Positions 24,702 to 33,387 of a stretch of DNA of 58,369 nt are shown here, piece by piece (position 1 is the first letter of the stretch; each line of letters starts with the position of its first letter). The DNA is taken from NCBI RefSeq assembly GCF_007004135.1, contig NZ_VJMG01000066.1:1-58369 (forward strand), in the 5' to 3' direction. Below the pieces are notes generated by a model. The model saw only the letters and a program-made list of their open reading frames with translations, did not search any database and was not told the DNA's origin. Made by a program: the position numbers and the translations under genes. This DNA is from Affinirhizobium straminoryzae. GTDB taxonomy: Bacteria > Pseudomonadota > Alphaproteobacteria > Rhizobiales > Rhizobiaceae.

Positions 24702-27533
24702 TCAGGAGGCCAGTGTCGGGTCGCCTTCGTTGCGGGGCGGCCATGCCAGCGAAAAGTCTTCGTGCTCCAGCGTCAGGTTCGGATTGTAGGCGGGATCACG
24801 ATTCAGAATATGCTTCCAGCGGCCAAGCATATACTCGGCTTCACCCTGGAACCGGCGCATCTTTTCCGGTGTGTCCTCATGGCCGCGGGTGGCGGATTCG
24901 TGGTGATAAAGCTCCGCATAGGGCGTCCAGACGTTGCGATATCCGGCCTCGCGCACGCGGATACAGAAGTCGACGTCATTGAAGGCGACTTTCAGCCTCT
25001 CTTCATCGAGACCGCCAACCTCTTCGTATATGCTCTTGCGCACGAGCAGGCAGGCGGCTGTTACTGCGGTCAGGCTCTGGATGAGATCGCCGCGCGAGAA
25101 ATAGCTGGGGCCCCCCTTGGGGAGGTACTTGTGCGAGTGTCCCGCGACCCCTCCGATCCCGAGAATGACGCCGCCATGCTGCAGGCGGTTGTCCGGATAC
25201 CACAGCCTCGCGCCGACGACGCCGACGCCCTTCTGAATGGCGATCCCCATCATTTCCGAGAGCCAGTCCTCTGAAATGACTTCGATATCATTGTTCATCA
25301 GGACGATGAACGCACCGCTTGCGGAACGGACAGCACTGTTGTTCAGCTGGGAATAGTTGAATGGCCTTTCGTCACGCACGACCTTGACGTTTGCCTGCGC
25401 CTGCACCTGCGCAAAATACGCCATGGTACGTGGATCGTCGGAATTGTTGTCGACGATCAGGATCTCGTAATTGGCATAGGACGTCTTTGTCCGGATGGAA
25501 TCGATGCACTGCCGCAGCAGGTCGACGCCATTGCGGGTGGGGATCACGATGGTGACGAGGGGAAGGACTTCCGGAAGGCTGTATCTGACACGGTACATGC
25601 TGGTTGGAAGGATCTCGACCGTTCCCGGCACGGAAAGTCGCTTCAGGTGATCCTGGATCGCCCTTTGACCGGCTCTCACGGCATAGGACTTGTTGCTGGC
25701 GCTTTGCGCCGTGCTGCCGGAATGGCTGCGCCAGTGATAGAGAACGCGCGGGATGTGGGCGATCTCGCCGGGCGTCAGTCCCTCGGAAAAGCGCAGAACC
25801 AGATCGTGGTCCTGGGAGCCCTCCAGGCCCTTCCGGAAACCGCCGATCTCCCGGATGCGGTCGCGCCTGTAGACGCCCAGATGGCAGACATAGTTGCATG
25901 ACCGCAGGAGATCCGGATTCCAGTCGGGTTTGAAATAAGGATCGTAGCGCTTCACGCCGTCGAACTTGTCCTCGTCGGAATAGATCAGCTTGACGTCTTC
26001 TCGCCCCAGAATCTCCCGCGCCACGTAAAACAGAGCATCCTGCGTCAGAAGATCGTCCTGATCGAGCAAGGCAATCCATTCGCCGGTTGCCATGTCGATT
26101 GCGGTATTCGATGCTTCGGAAATATGGCCGTTCACACGCCGGAACGTCACCTTGATGCGGTCATCCGTTGCGCGCAGCTGTTTCAGGTATTTCCGAACCT
26201 CCCTGTCCGTTGATTTGTCGTCGGCTATGCACAGCTCCCAATGGGGGTAGAGCTGGGCCTTTACGGACTCAACAGCCTGCTGCAGAAGTTCGAGGGGAGG
26301 ATTGTAAACCGGCATGACGATCGAAATGAGCGGGCGATTGTGCCATCCGGCAATCTCCTGCCGGATCGCCTGCCTGCCGTCATCATCAAGCGAGGCGTAT
26401 TTGGCGAGCCACTCCAGGTAGACCTGTCCGTCACCGGAGTCGATCGGCATCGAGACGGCCGCGATCTCCTGGGCGCGGCGCCATGTCGAGAAGATGCCCT
26501 GCGGGCCTTCCCGTCTGAGCTTGGCAATCAGTCTGGATGCCGCGCGGCCGAGGCCGCCATGGCGGCGGATGAGGCTTGAGGCGACTTTCGCCACGTGTCT
26601 GGCGCGCCTGAGCTGATGTCCCGCCCAGCGGTAGCCCTTCGTCAGCCTCCAGCTGGAGGATGACCGCATTTGTTCGATCAACGCGTCAAGCTGGCTGGCG
26701 CGCGCGCATGCCTCGTCACGTTCGATCTGGAGAGCGGCAAGGCGCGTGTCCTTGAGCTCGCTTGCTCTGGCGACGCGGTCACGGTCTTCCGTGAGAAGAT
26801 GGCATTGCTCTTCCAGTTCCTTGAGATTCTGCGGGCCGAAGGTCAACTGATACTCGATCGAGTTGATCAGGCCGAGACGGGCATAGAGCGAGCGGGTGAG
26901 CGCTGCGTCTTCCGGGCCTGCGGCACACAGAGCCATGATCGGTGCCGGTGCGTTCTTGCCAACCACTAGAACGCCAAGTCCGTTGCCATGGTGGAATTCG
27001 AAACTCGGATAATCCTTTGCGATGTCGGCCCAGAGCTTCCAGACGCCAAAATCCTGCGTCTGGACCTGGGTGTCATGAAACAGAATGACGCCTCGATTGG
27101 AAAGCGTGCCCCGCCAGGTTTCGAAATCCTCAAGAACGTCTTCGTAACGATGGCGGCCATCGATATGCAGAAGGTCTATCGTGCCATCGGCAAATTGAGA
27201 GCGGGCCTCCTGGAAGGTGGATCGAATCAGGAATCCTGTCTGCGGATAGTCCCGCTGAACCTCAGCCTCCAGGGTGTCGAAGATCTCGTCACCGTAAAAA
27301 CCGGCATGGGCATCACCCCGCCATGTATCCACAGCGTAAATGTGTGATGTCAGATTGTTTTGTTTGGCTGCCTGGCACAGAGAGAGAAATGAAAAGCCGT
27401 GATGCGTGCCGAGTTCTACCACATTTTCGGGTTGAAGCTGCTGCATCAACCAGAAGGCAAAAGGCCCATGTTCAAGCCACGCAGAAAGCCGCAAGTGTTG
27501 TGAGGATTTGAGCGTGTTTTGTGTCAGAAACAT
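24702..27533 (-). CDS. Trimodular methyltransferase - GT2 - GT2 protein for surface polysaccharide
   Basis: The 943-residue protein combines three parts. Residues about 1-210 form a class I SAM methyltransferase-like domain (VVELGTHHGFSFLSL, IDLLHIDGRHRYEDV, ILFHDT), of the kind seen with cephalosporin-hydroxylase/TylF-type sugar O-methyltransferases. Residues about 235-300 look helical. Then come two GT-A domains: ISIVMPVYNPP with ALLDQDD and HDLVLRFSEG near 400-600, and VTIVIPTRNGVD with VLMNNDIE and FNDVDFCIRVREAGY near 660-900. Such proteins add and cap sugars of O-antigen-like chains. The three modules suggest a terminator that methylates and glycosylates the chain end; this is inference. 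Confidence 0.82.
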   Translation of the reverse strand: MFLTQNTLKSSQHLRLSAWLEHGPFAFWLMQQLQPENVVELGTHHGFSFLSLCQAAKQNNLTSHIYAVDTWRGDAHAGFYGDEIFDTLEAEVQRDYPQTGFLIRSTFQEARSQFADGTIDLLHIDGRHRYEDVLEDFETWRGTLSNRGVILFHDTQVQTQDFGVWKLWADIAKDYPSFEFHHGNGLGVLVVGKNAPAPIMALCAAGPEDAALTRSLYARLGLINSIEYQLTFGPQNLKELEEQCHLLTEDRDRVARASELKDTRLAALQIERDEACARASQLDALIEQMRSSSSWRLTKGYRWAGHQLRRARHVAKVASSLIRRHGGLGRAASRLIAKLRREGPQGIFSTWRRAQEIAAVSMPIDSGDGQVYLEWLAKYASLDDDGRQAIRQEIAGWHNRPLISIVMPVYNPPLELLQQAVESVKAQLYPHWELCIADDKSTDREVRKYLKQLRATDDRIKVTFRRVNGHISEASNTAIDMATGEWIALLDQDDLLTQDALFYVAREILGREDVKLIYSDEDKFDGVKRYDPYFKPDWNPDLLRSCNYVCHLGVYRRDRIREIGGFRKGLEGSQDHDLVLRFSEGLTPGEIAHIPRVLYHWRSHSGSTAQSASNKSYAVRAGQRAIQDHLKRLSVPGTVEILPTSMYRVRYSLPEVLPLVTIVIPTRNGVDLLRQCIDSIRTKTSYANYEILIVDNNSDDPRTMAYFAQVQAQANVKVVRDERPFNYSQLNNSAVRSASGAFIVLMNNDIEVISEDWLSEMMGIAIQKGVGVVGARLWYPDNRLQHGGVILGIGGVAGHSHKYLPKGGPSYFSRGDLIQSLTAVTAACLLVRKSIYEEVGGLDEERLKVAFNDVDFCIRVREAGYRNVWTPYAELYHHESATRGHEDTPEKMRRFQGEAEYMLGRWKHILNRDPAYNPNLTLEHEDFSLAWPPRNEGDPTLAS

Positions 27534-27910
27534 CTGCCATTTCCAATACTTGGTAATATCAGGGGCTTCTTACCATATCTCGGGGATTTCGCCATCCTCG
27601 ATTGCGGGCAGATGGGCGCGATTCACCTTTTTCCTCAGAGGTATTCGCGTTTAAGCTGCGGTGGCGGGTGGCTGGACCTTCGTCCCGCTGAGAGGGATGA
27701 CGGATGCCGTGGTCTTCTGTCGCCGCAACGTGCGGGTGGCCATCGTCCAGCCGGCCCTCGGACATGGCGTCCGGTCAAATTGCCGCAGTCTTCAGGGATG
27801 CTTTTTGCATGGGCTGCGGATCATTCTTTTGCCACAGGCGTTGTCGAGAACGAAGCGCTGGACTGGTTTCGCCCAGCGGCCAACAGATAAGAAAACAATG
27901 GAGCACAGGG
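27534..27910. other. Intergenic region without recognisable gene
   Basis: These 377 bases separate divergently oriented genes. The part next to 27534 (TTGGTAATATCAGG) is AT-rich and probably holds the promoter of the trimodular protein. The rest is ordinary GC, with only short, signature-free frames. No operator or RNA structure was identified. Confidence 0.45.
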
Positions 27911-28444
27911 ATGAAAAAGCGAGTTGCAGTCGCGCTGGTGGCAATCATGGCGCTGGAAGGTGCGGGCGCGGCCATGGCGGCGGATGCCGTTCGGCGCGAG
28001 CGTGCGGCACCGGTGCCGGCCTATGATGATGCGCGCGGCGGCGTGCGCATCGGCTATCTGGATTGTACCATCGAGGGCGGCGTCGGCTATGTCCTGGGTT
28101 CGGCAAAGGGCGCAAGCTGCGTCTTCACCTCGACGATCGGCAGCGAGCCTCTCGACCAGTACAGCGGCGTGGTGCGCAAAATGGGTGTCGATCTCGGCTT
28201 TACCACCCGCAGCCGGTTGATCTGGGCGGTCTTCGCGCCGACCGCCGGGTATCATCACGGATCGCTGGCCGGCCTTTATCAGGGCATCACCGCCGAGGCG
28301 ACGGTTGGTGCCGGGGTTGGGGCAAACGTTCTGATCGGCGGCACCTCCGGTTCGATCCACCTCCAGACGGTGAGCGTCACCGGCCAGATTGGTCTGAATG
28401 TCGCAGCGACCGGCACGTCGCTGACGCTGACGCCGGCGAGCTGA
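27911..28444 (+). CDS. DUF992 exported protein
   Basis: The 177-residue protein has a signal peptide (KKRVAVALVAIMALEGAGAAMA) cleaved near residue 24. The mature part matches the DUF992 family common in Rhizobiales: RIGYLDCTIEGGVGYVLGSAKGASC with paired cysteines, then a glycine-rich beta region (GAGVGANVLIGG). Function is unknown, and a periplasmic location is expected. The ATG was chosen because the signal peptide begins there. The longer upstream reading is low-complexity shadow. Confidence 0.85.
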   Translation: MKKRVAVALVAIMALEGAGAAMAADAVRRERAAPVPAYDDARGGVRIGYLDCTIEGGVGYVLGSAKGASCVFTSTIGSEPLDQYSGVVRKMGVDLGFTTRSRLIWAVFAPTAGYHHGSLAGLYQGITAEATVGAGVGANVLIGGTSGSIHLQTVSVTGQIGLNVAATGTSLTLTPAS

Positions 28445-28538
28445 TCGTCGGTCGCAGCCTTTGGCGGAACGTTGAATTCAGGCACGCGTGTCGGTCATTG
28501 TTGGCCGGCGCGTTGTCCTGGATGACGAAGAAAAGGGG

Positions 28539-29432
28539 TCAGGCCCGGGCCTTCTGGCGCCTGCACCAGTCGACGGCGGCCTCGATGCCGCCGAGCGGGA
28601 AGAGATGCGCCTGCCGGATCAGGCTTTCCGGATGGCTGGCGCGATGACGTTCCAGCTGCGCCAGTAGATCGGTCGGTTCATAAGGCACCAGCAGGCGCGT
28701 CACATCGAGCGCGCGCTTCTGCAAAACCTTCAACGACGGCCCGACACCGCAGGATATCGCATATTTGATCAGCGTCTGCAGCTTGGCCGGGCCGGCAAGG
28801 CCCACATGCACGGGCAGCGTGATGCCCAGGGCTGCGATGCGCTCTGCCCAGCGGATCACGCTCTCGGCATCGAAGGCGAACTGGGTGGTGATGGCGATGC
28901 GGGCATCGGTGCGGTCGGCATAGGCCTGCTTGGTCATCAGTGCGGCATCAACGCCCGTGCTGGAACCGTCGCGGTCTATGTCGCGATTGCCCTCGGGATG
29001 GCCTGCCACGTGCAGATCGGTAAAGCCCATCCGGTCGAACAACCCGGTTTCGATCAGGTCTATCGAACTCGTGAGGCTGCCGCGCGGCGCGCTGTTGCCG
29101 CCCGCCAGCAACAGGGCCTGGCGTATATCGGCTTCCTGCCGGTAGCGCGTCAGCAGGTCTTCGAGCGCGGCCTTGCCGTCGATGGAGCGCGCGGGAATGT
29201 GCGGCATGACGGGAAATCCATCGCGTGTCAGACGTCGGGCCGTCGCCACCATGTCATCCAGCGGAGTGCCGTCGATGTGCGCGATATAGACGCGCGTACC
29301 GGGCGGCAGCAGCGTTTTGAAATCCGGAATTTTCGCCGCCGTGCGCGGCATGACCTCAATGGACCACCGATCCAGCAGGCTGGAGCCGGCTGAAGCCTCC
29401 CGATGCGGATTGCTGCGCATGTCCATGCTCAT
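28539..29432 (-). CDS. Methylenetetrahydrofolate reductase family protein (MetF-like)
   Basis: The 297-residue protein has the MTHFR TIM-barrel pattern: SIEVMPRTAAK at the N-terminus, VYIAHIDGTP, MPHIPARSI, and a flavin/folate region with LLLAGGN. It also has TDLHVAGHPEGNRDI and ITTQFAFDAESVIRWAERI. It would interconvert 5-methyl- and 5,10-methylene-tetrahydrofolate. The neighbourhood (PurU, LigM-like demethylase) suggests oxidation of the methyl group released by demethylation, not methionine synthesis. GGAGG precedes the ATG, and a TGTATACA palindrome sits 22 bases upstream. Confidence 0.82.
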   Translation of the reverse strand: MSMDMRSNPHREASAGSSLLDRWSIEVMPRTAAKIPDFKTLLPPGTRVYIAHIDGTPLDDMVATARRLTRDGFPVMPHIPARSIDGKAALEDLLTRYRQEADIRQALLLAGGNSAPRGSLTSSIDLIETGLFDRMGFTDLHVAGHPEGNRDIDRDGSSTGVDAALMTKQAYADRTDARIAITTQFAFDAESVIRWAERIAALGITLPVHVGLAGPAKLQTLIKYAISCGVGPSLKVLQKRALDVTRLLVPYEPTDLLAQLERHRASHPESLIRQAHLFPLGGIEAAVDWCRRQKARA

Positions 29433-29453
29433 CCTCCATCTCTCCCGTGGATG

Positions 29454-29463
29454 ATGTATACAT
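29454..29463. promoter_or_regulatory. TGTATACA operator upstream of the metF-like gene
   Basis: ATGTATACAT is a perfect 10-bp palindrome located 22 bases before the metF-like ATG. It shares its core with sites at 30779, 31759 and 38054, all of which front genes of the same locus. It is probably bound by the FCD-type GntR regulator encoded at 30850. Confidence 0.65.
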
Positions 29464-29916
29464 AAAATTTGTCCATCGCCAAGCTGATTTCATGAATTCT
29501 GTACGATATGGCGGGTTCTGGTCGATTTTTACCGCAAGCGAACCGGCCCTTGCGCCGTCGACGGCTTGTCCATGTATTCACGGCTTGCGAAATTGCGCCC
29601 CCTCTGGCAGTCTCCGCCCTGTCTGTCCCAGAGGGTGCGGTGGTGGAGGAGGCTGGCCGGCCTGTGCGGCACGCAGACAGGGCGCCGGCGCCCGCAGGGG
29701 CGCGGTCGGGCGAATGTGTCGAGGGGCCGGTCGAGATCATGCGGAAGTCATAGCGGCTTTCGTCGCGCGGCCCGCGTCTGCTGGCCCGCGTTTCTGGCCT
29801 GCTGGCGACATCTGCGACATGCGCGGCATCGGTGCCCCGGGCGTGGCGACCGAGAGGGTTCAACAGGTTTTGCGGAGGAGGGGCCGGAACGACCATGCCG
29901 GCCCGAAGGGAGGAGC
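29464..29916. other. Long GC-rich leader between metF-like and purU genes
   Basis: There is no convincing gene in about 450 bases. The right part is very GC-rich and contains the perfect 14-bp palindrome GGGCGCCGGCGCCC (29680-29693) within a longer foldable region. Frames on both strands lack family features. It likely includes the purU promoter and a structured 5' leader. Confidence 0.45.
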
Positions 29917-30765
29917 ATGTCCGAATTCATCATGACACTTCGCTGCGGCAACCGCAGCGGCATTGTGGCCGCCGTCGCCGGCCGTCTGGCGGCGCAGGGC
30001 GGTGACATTACCGAGGCGCATCAGTTCGATGATCCCGAAACCGGCATGTTCTTCATGCGTGTCGCCTTCCGGGCTGAGACTGATGCCGCTACGCTTCGCG
30101 CGGGCCTGGACGAGGAGGTGCGCCGTTTCGGCCTTGATCTGACGCTGAGGGTGGCTGGCGCGCGCCGCAAGGTGCTGCTGCTGGTCTCGCGCTTCGATCA
30201 CTGCCTGGGCGACCTTTTGTACCGCACGCGGATCGGCGAGCTTCCCATGGAGCCGGTGGCGATCATCGGTAACCACCCGCGCGAGGCCCTCAATCTCACG
30301 CTGATGGGCGCTATCCCCTATCATCATCTTCCGGTGACGGCGGCGAGCAAGCGCGAGCAGGAGGCGGCGATCCAGCGGGTGATCGAGGAGAGTGGTGCGG
30401 AGTTGGTAGTGCTGGCCCGCTACATGCAGATCCTGTCGGATGAGTTTTCCGCCTGGCTCTCCGGACGCTGCATCAACATTCACCACAGTTTTCTGCCCGG
30501 CTTCAAGGGTGCCAAGCCCTATCACCAGGCGCACCGGCGTGGCGTGAAGATGATTGGCGCCACAGCCCATTACGTGACCGGCGACCTCGATGAGGGGCCG
30601 ATCATCTGCCAGGATGTCGAACCCGTCAGCCATGCCGATACGCCGGACGATCTGGTCCGCAAGGGCCGCGACATCGAGCGTCGCGTGCTGGCGCGGGCTG
30701 TCGCCTGGCACCTGGAGGACCGGGTGCTGCTCAACAAGGACAAGACGGTCGTCTTCGCCAGGTAG
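29917..30765 (+). CDS. purU: Formyltetrahydrofolate deformylase
   Basis: The 282-residue enzyme hydrolyses 10-formyl-tetrahydrofolate to formate and tetrahydrofolate. An N-terminal ACT domain (residues 1-80; SGIVAAVAGRLAAQGGDI) is followed by the formyltransferase fold. The expected catalytic residues are visible: the Asn/His pair in NIHHSFLPGFKGA and the Asp in GDLDEGPII. The ATG follows AAGGGAGGAG; longer in-frame readings upstream are not supported. In this locus it would regenerate tetrahydrofolate and discharge as formate the C1 unit released by the demethylase. Confidence 0.93.
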   Translation: MSEFIMTLRCGNRSGIVAAVAGRLAAQGGDITEAHQFDDPETGMFFMRVAFRAETDAATLRAGLDEEVRRFGLDLTLRVAGARRKVLLLVSRFDHCLGDLLYRTRIGELPMEPVAIIGNHPREALNLTLMGAIPYHHLPVTAASKREQEAAIQRVIEESGAELVVLARYMQILSDEFSAWLSGRCINIHHSFLPGFKGAKPYHQAHRRGVKMIGATAHYVTGDLDEGPIICQDVEPVSHADTPDDLVRKGRDIERRVLARAVAWHLEDRVLLNKDKTVVFAR

Positions 30766-30776
30766 GCGTGGCGGTG

Positions 30777-30788
30777 GCTGTATACAGC
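30777..30788. promoter_or_regulatory. TGTATACA operator upstream of the GntR gene
   Basis: GCTGTATACAGC is a perfect 12-bp palindrome between purU and the regulator gene, which suggests autoregulation. A degenerate relative (TGCTGT-GGAT-ACAGCA) lies at 30851-30866, at or just inside the predicted start of the regulator. Confidence 0.65.
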
Positions 30789-30849
30789 TTTCCCGTCCCG
30801 CTGCCGGCACGCGCAGGGCTCCGCATTGATTGTTCTTGTCTTTGAGGAC

Positions 30850-31647
30850 ATGCTGTGGATACAGCAAGGCATGGCCGGCGGTGGGTGTCCGGCCGATATG
30901 GGGCAAAGCTTGATGCGTCAGGTGGAAGCGGCCACGCATGGCCGGCGCGCGGTCATCGAATTGCGGGAGCGGATCCTGAGTGGCGAACTGCAGGGCGGCA
31001 CGCGCCTGTTCGAGGTGCCGCTGGCGGAACTGCTGGAGATTTCCCGCACGCCGGTGCGCGAGGCGCTGTCGCGTCTGGCGGAGGAAGGGCTGCTCGACCG
31101 GTTGCCGAATGGCGGCTTTGTGGTTCGCCGCTTCGGCCTTGCCGACGTGGTGGATTCGATCGAGGTGCGCGGCGTGATGGAAGGCATGGCGGCGCGGCTG
31201 GCGGCCGAGCGCGGGGTGGCGCCTGACCTGCTTGCCGAGATCAGGCAGACCGTGGCGCGGCTGGACCTCTGCTTCGGCGAACAGCCGGATGATGTGGATT
31301 TCGATGCCTATGCCGATCTGAATGCCGAGTTCCACCGGCAGATGGCAGCCCTTGCCGGCAGCGATGTGATCCGCCGCGAGGTGGAGCGTGCCAGTGCCTT
31401 GCCCTTTGCCTCACCATCGGCCTTTCTGCCGAACAAGTCGAATATCGCGGCCTTCCGCCGGTCGCTGCGCACCGCGCAGGAGCAGCATCGGGCGATTGTC
31501 CGCGCCATCGAAAACCGGGAGGGCAGCCGCGCCGAAGCGATTGCCCGCGAACATGCCCGCACCGCTCGCAACAATCTGGAATACATCCTTCAGGAAGATC
31601 CCTCCCTTCTCGAAAAGGTGAAGGTTCTGGCGCTGCTGCAGGACTGA
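30850..31647 (+). CDS. GntR-family regulator, FCD subgroup
   Basis: The protein is about 265 residues. The N-terminal winged helix reads GRRAVIELRERILSGELQGGTRLFEV, then EISRTPVREALSRLAEEGLL, the GntR recognition helix. The C-terminal all-helical FCD domain has Asp/His metal-ligand candidates (NAEFHRQMA and RAIVRAIENREG). Such regulators sense small carboxylates, and VanR-type members control vanillate demethylation. It sits between purU and the demethylase gene, and palindromic TGTATACA sites occur around it. The start is uncertain: ATG 30850 has GAGGA upstream, but 30871, 30898 or 30913 would also keep the whole DNA-binding domain. Confidence 0.87.
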   Translation: MLWIQQGMAGGGCPADMGQSLMRQVEAATHGRRAVIELRERILSGELQGGTRLFEVPLAELLEISRTPVREALSRLAEEGLLDRLPNGGFVVRRFGLADVVDSIEVRGVMEGMAARLAAERGVAPDLLAEIRQTVARLDLCFGEQPDDVDFDAYADLNAEFHRQMAALAGSDVIRREVERASALPFASPSAFLPNKSNIAAFRRSLRTAQEQHRAIVRAIENREGSRAEAIAREHARTARNNLEYILQEDPSLLEKVKVLALLQD

Positions 31648-31758
31648 CTTTTTCCCCTCGCCCCCAGCAACTTGGAGCCGCCGTCGTGGATGCTCGGCGG
31701 CGGGAATGTGCATTTTGCAAATTTTGGGGCTTGAAAATTTCGGCTCGGCGTCGTTCTG

Positions 31759-31766
31759 TGTATACA
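31759..31766. promoter_or_regulatory. TGTATACA operator upstream of the demethylase gene
   Basis: TGTATACA lies 33 bases before the ATG of the LigM-like gene, in an AT-rich promoter-like stretch with TTGAAA at 31731-31736. It is the third member of the palindrome set in this locus. Confidence 0.65.
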
Positions 31767-31798
31767 TAGAATTCATCTTCATGGGAGGAGGCCCAGAA

Positions 31799-33211
31799 AT
31801 GGTTTCGAGTTTAAGCAGTGTTTTGGCGGGTTCGAAGAATGCCGTGGAGCTTCTGCGCCATTCGCGAACGGGGATGTATGTATACCCGGTCGTGGCGCCG
31901 GAGTTCAGCAACTGGCGCACCGAGCAGGCCGCCTGGCGCCATTCCGCCGTGCTGTTCGACCAGTCGCACCACATGGACGAACTGATCGTTGAAGGGCCGG
32001 ATGCGGAAAAGTTCCTCTCCCATCACGGCATCAATTCCTTCTCGAACTTCGGTCTCAACCGGGCCAAGCACTTCGTTCCGGTGACGCCGAACGGCCATGT
32101 GATCGGTGACCACATCATCTTCCGCGAACGGGAAGACAAGTTCATCCTGGTCGGTCGCGCGCCGACCTCCAACTGGCTGATGTTCTGTGCTGCCTATGGC
32201 AACTGGAATGTGCGCATCAAGCACGATCCGCGTTCGCCGTCGCGTCCGGAAGGCGAGCGCGTGCTGCGCACCCATTACCGCTATCAGATCCAGGGTCCGG
32301 AAGCGCCGAAGATCTTCGAAAAGATGAATGGCGGTCCCATTCAGGAGATCAAGTTCTTCCATGTCGACTGGATCAATGTCGGCTCGAAGAAGGTGCAGGC
32401 GCTGCGTCACGGCATGTCCGGCGCGCCGGGCCTCGAAATCTGGGGTCCCTACGAGGACAAGAGCTATATTCTCTCCTGCATTCTCGAAGCTGCGCGCGAT
32501 GCAGGCGTCGATCTGGTACGGTGCGGCAGCCGCGCCTATTCCACCAACACGCTGGAAAGTGGCTGGATTCCTTCGCCGCTGCCGGGCATCTACACCGGCG
32601 ACGGCATGCTGGCCGCCTATCGCGATTGGCTGGGTGCCGACAGCTACGAGGCGATGGGCTCGATCGGCGGCAGCTTCGTCTCCGATAATATCGAGGACTA
32701 TTACGTCAACCCGTTCGAACTCGGCTATGACTTCTACATCGGCTGGAAGAAGGACGATTTCATCGGCAAGGCGGCGCTGGAAAAGATGAAGGGCGCCAAC
32801 AACCGCAAGAAGGTGACCTTCGAGTGGAATGCCGAGGATGTCGTCGAGGTCATCGCATCGGCCTTCCGGCCGGGCGAGGATCACTACAAGTGGATCGACT
32901 TCCCGCAGCCGAACTATGCCTCCACCAGCGCGGACCTCATCCTGCGTGATGGCAAGAAGGTCGGCATGTCGATGTTCAACGGCTATTCCTACAACGAGCG
33001 TTGCGTGCTCTCGCTTGGCGTCGTGGATGCCGACGTGCAGGAAGGCGAGGTGCTGACGCTGGTCTGGGGCGAGCCGGACGGCGGTTCCGGCAAGACCTCG
33101 GTCGAGCGCCACAAGCAGGCGGAAATCCGCGTGCGCGTTTCGCCGACGCCTTACGCCCGCGAGGCCCGCGAAAACTACGCCGACAGCTGGCGCACCAAGC
33201 GCGGCGCCTGA
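31799..33211 (+). CDS. Tetrahydrofolate-dependent O-demethylase (LigM/GcvT-like aminomethyltransferase family)
   Basis: The 470-residue protein closely resembles LigM/DesA-type aryl O-demethylases by recalled sequence pattern. It has VYPVVAPEFSNWRTEQ near residue 25, FDQSHHMDEL, VPVTPNGHVIGDHIIF, GMSGAPGLEIWGPYE, NTLESGWIPSPLPGIYTGD, GGSFVSDNIEDYYVNP and the C-terminal GYSYNERCVLSLG. These enzymes move a methyl group from a methoxy aromatic acid (vanillate, syringate) to tetrahydrofolate. AGGAGG precedes the ATG. MetF-like and PurU enzymes nearby can oxidise and release the C1 unit, and the adjacent ABC importer may supply the substrate. The true substrate is unknown, and dimethylsulfoniopropionate-type or glycine-cleavage relatives are less similar. 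Confidence 0.85.
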   Translation: MVSSLSSVLAGSKNAVELLRHSRTGMYVYPVVAPEFSNWRTEQAAWRHSAVLFDQSHHMDELIVEGPDAEKFLSHHGINSFSNFGLNRAKHFVPVTPNGHVIGDHIIFREREDKFILVGRAPTSNWLMFCAAYGNWNVRIKHDPRSPSRPEGERVLRTHYRYQIQGPEAPKIFEKMNGGPIQEIKFFHVDWINVGSKKVQALRHGMSGAPGLEIWGPYEDKSYILSCILEAARDAGVDLVRCGSRAYSTNTLESGWIPSPLPGIYTGDGMLAAYRDWLGADSYEAMGSIGGSFVSDNIEDYYVNPFELGYDFYIGWKKDDFIGKAALEKMKGANNRKKVTFEWNAEDVVEVIASAFRPGEDHYKWIDFPQPNYASTSADLILRDGKKVGMSMFNGYSYNERCVLSLGVVDADVQEGEVLTLVWGEPDGGSGKTSVERHKQAEIRVRVSPTPYAREARENYADSWRTKRGA

Positions 33212-33326
33212 CCGGCTGTCTGTCTATGCCTGTCCGGATCGGAAGGATGCGGGCAGGCGAGGGAAGCCCGGCAGCCGTGTCATCAGTGCGCATGGCGCTC
33301 TGGTGATAGTCATATATCTGCATCAG

Positions 33327-33352
33327 ACGGCGCCTTCGCGGGCGCCGTTTTC
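33327..33352 (+). terminator. Rho-independent-type terminator after the demethylase gene
   Basis: ACGGCGCC-TTCGCG-GGCGCCGT forms an 8-bp stem followed by TTTTC. It lies between the convergent demethylase and importer operons. Confidence 0.7.
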
Positions 33353-33387
33353 GTATCAGAAAACGGAAGGGAGAGATGCTTGCCGTA

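Noticed and set aside
29429..29896. Minus-strand frame across the metF/purU gap
   Set aside because: Low-complexity composition, no ribosome site and no recognised motif.
31871..31888. ATGTATGTATACCC inside the demethylase gene as a further operator
   Set aside because: Only a partial match to TGTATACA, and within coding sequence encoding the conserved GMYVYPV motif.
28539..33211. Glycine betaine/sarcosine demethylation cluster
   Set aside because: PurU and MetF-like genes occur there too, but no sarcosine oxidase, dimethylglycine dehydrogenase or SHMT is present. The GcvT-like protein matches LigM patterns.
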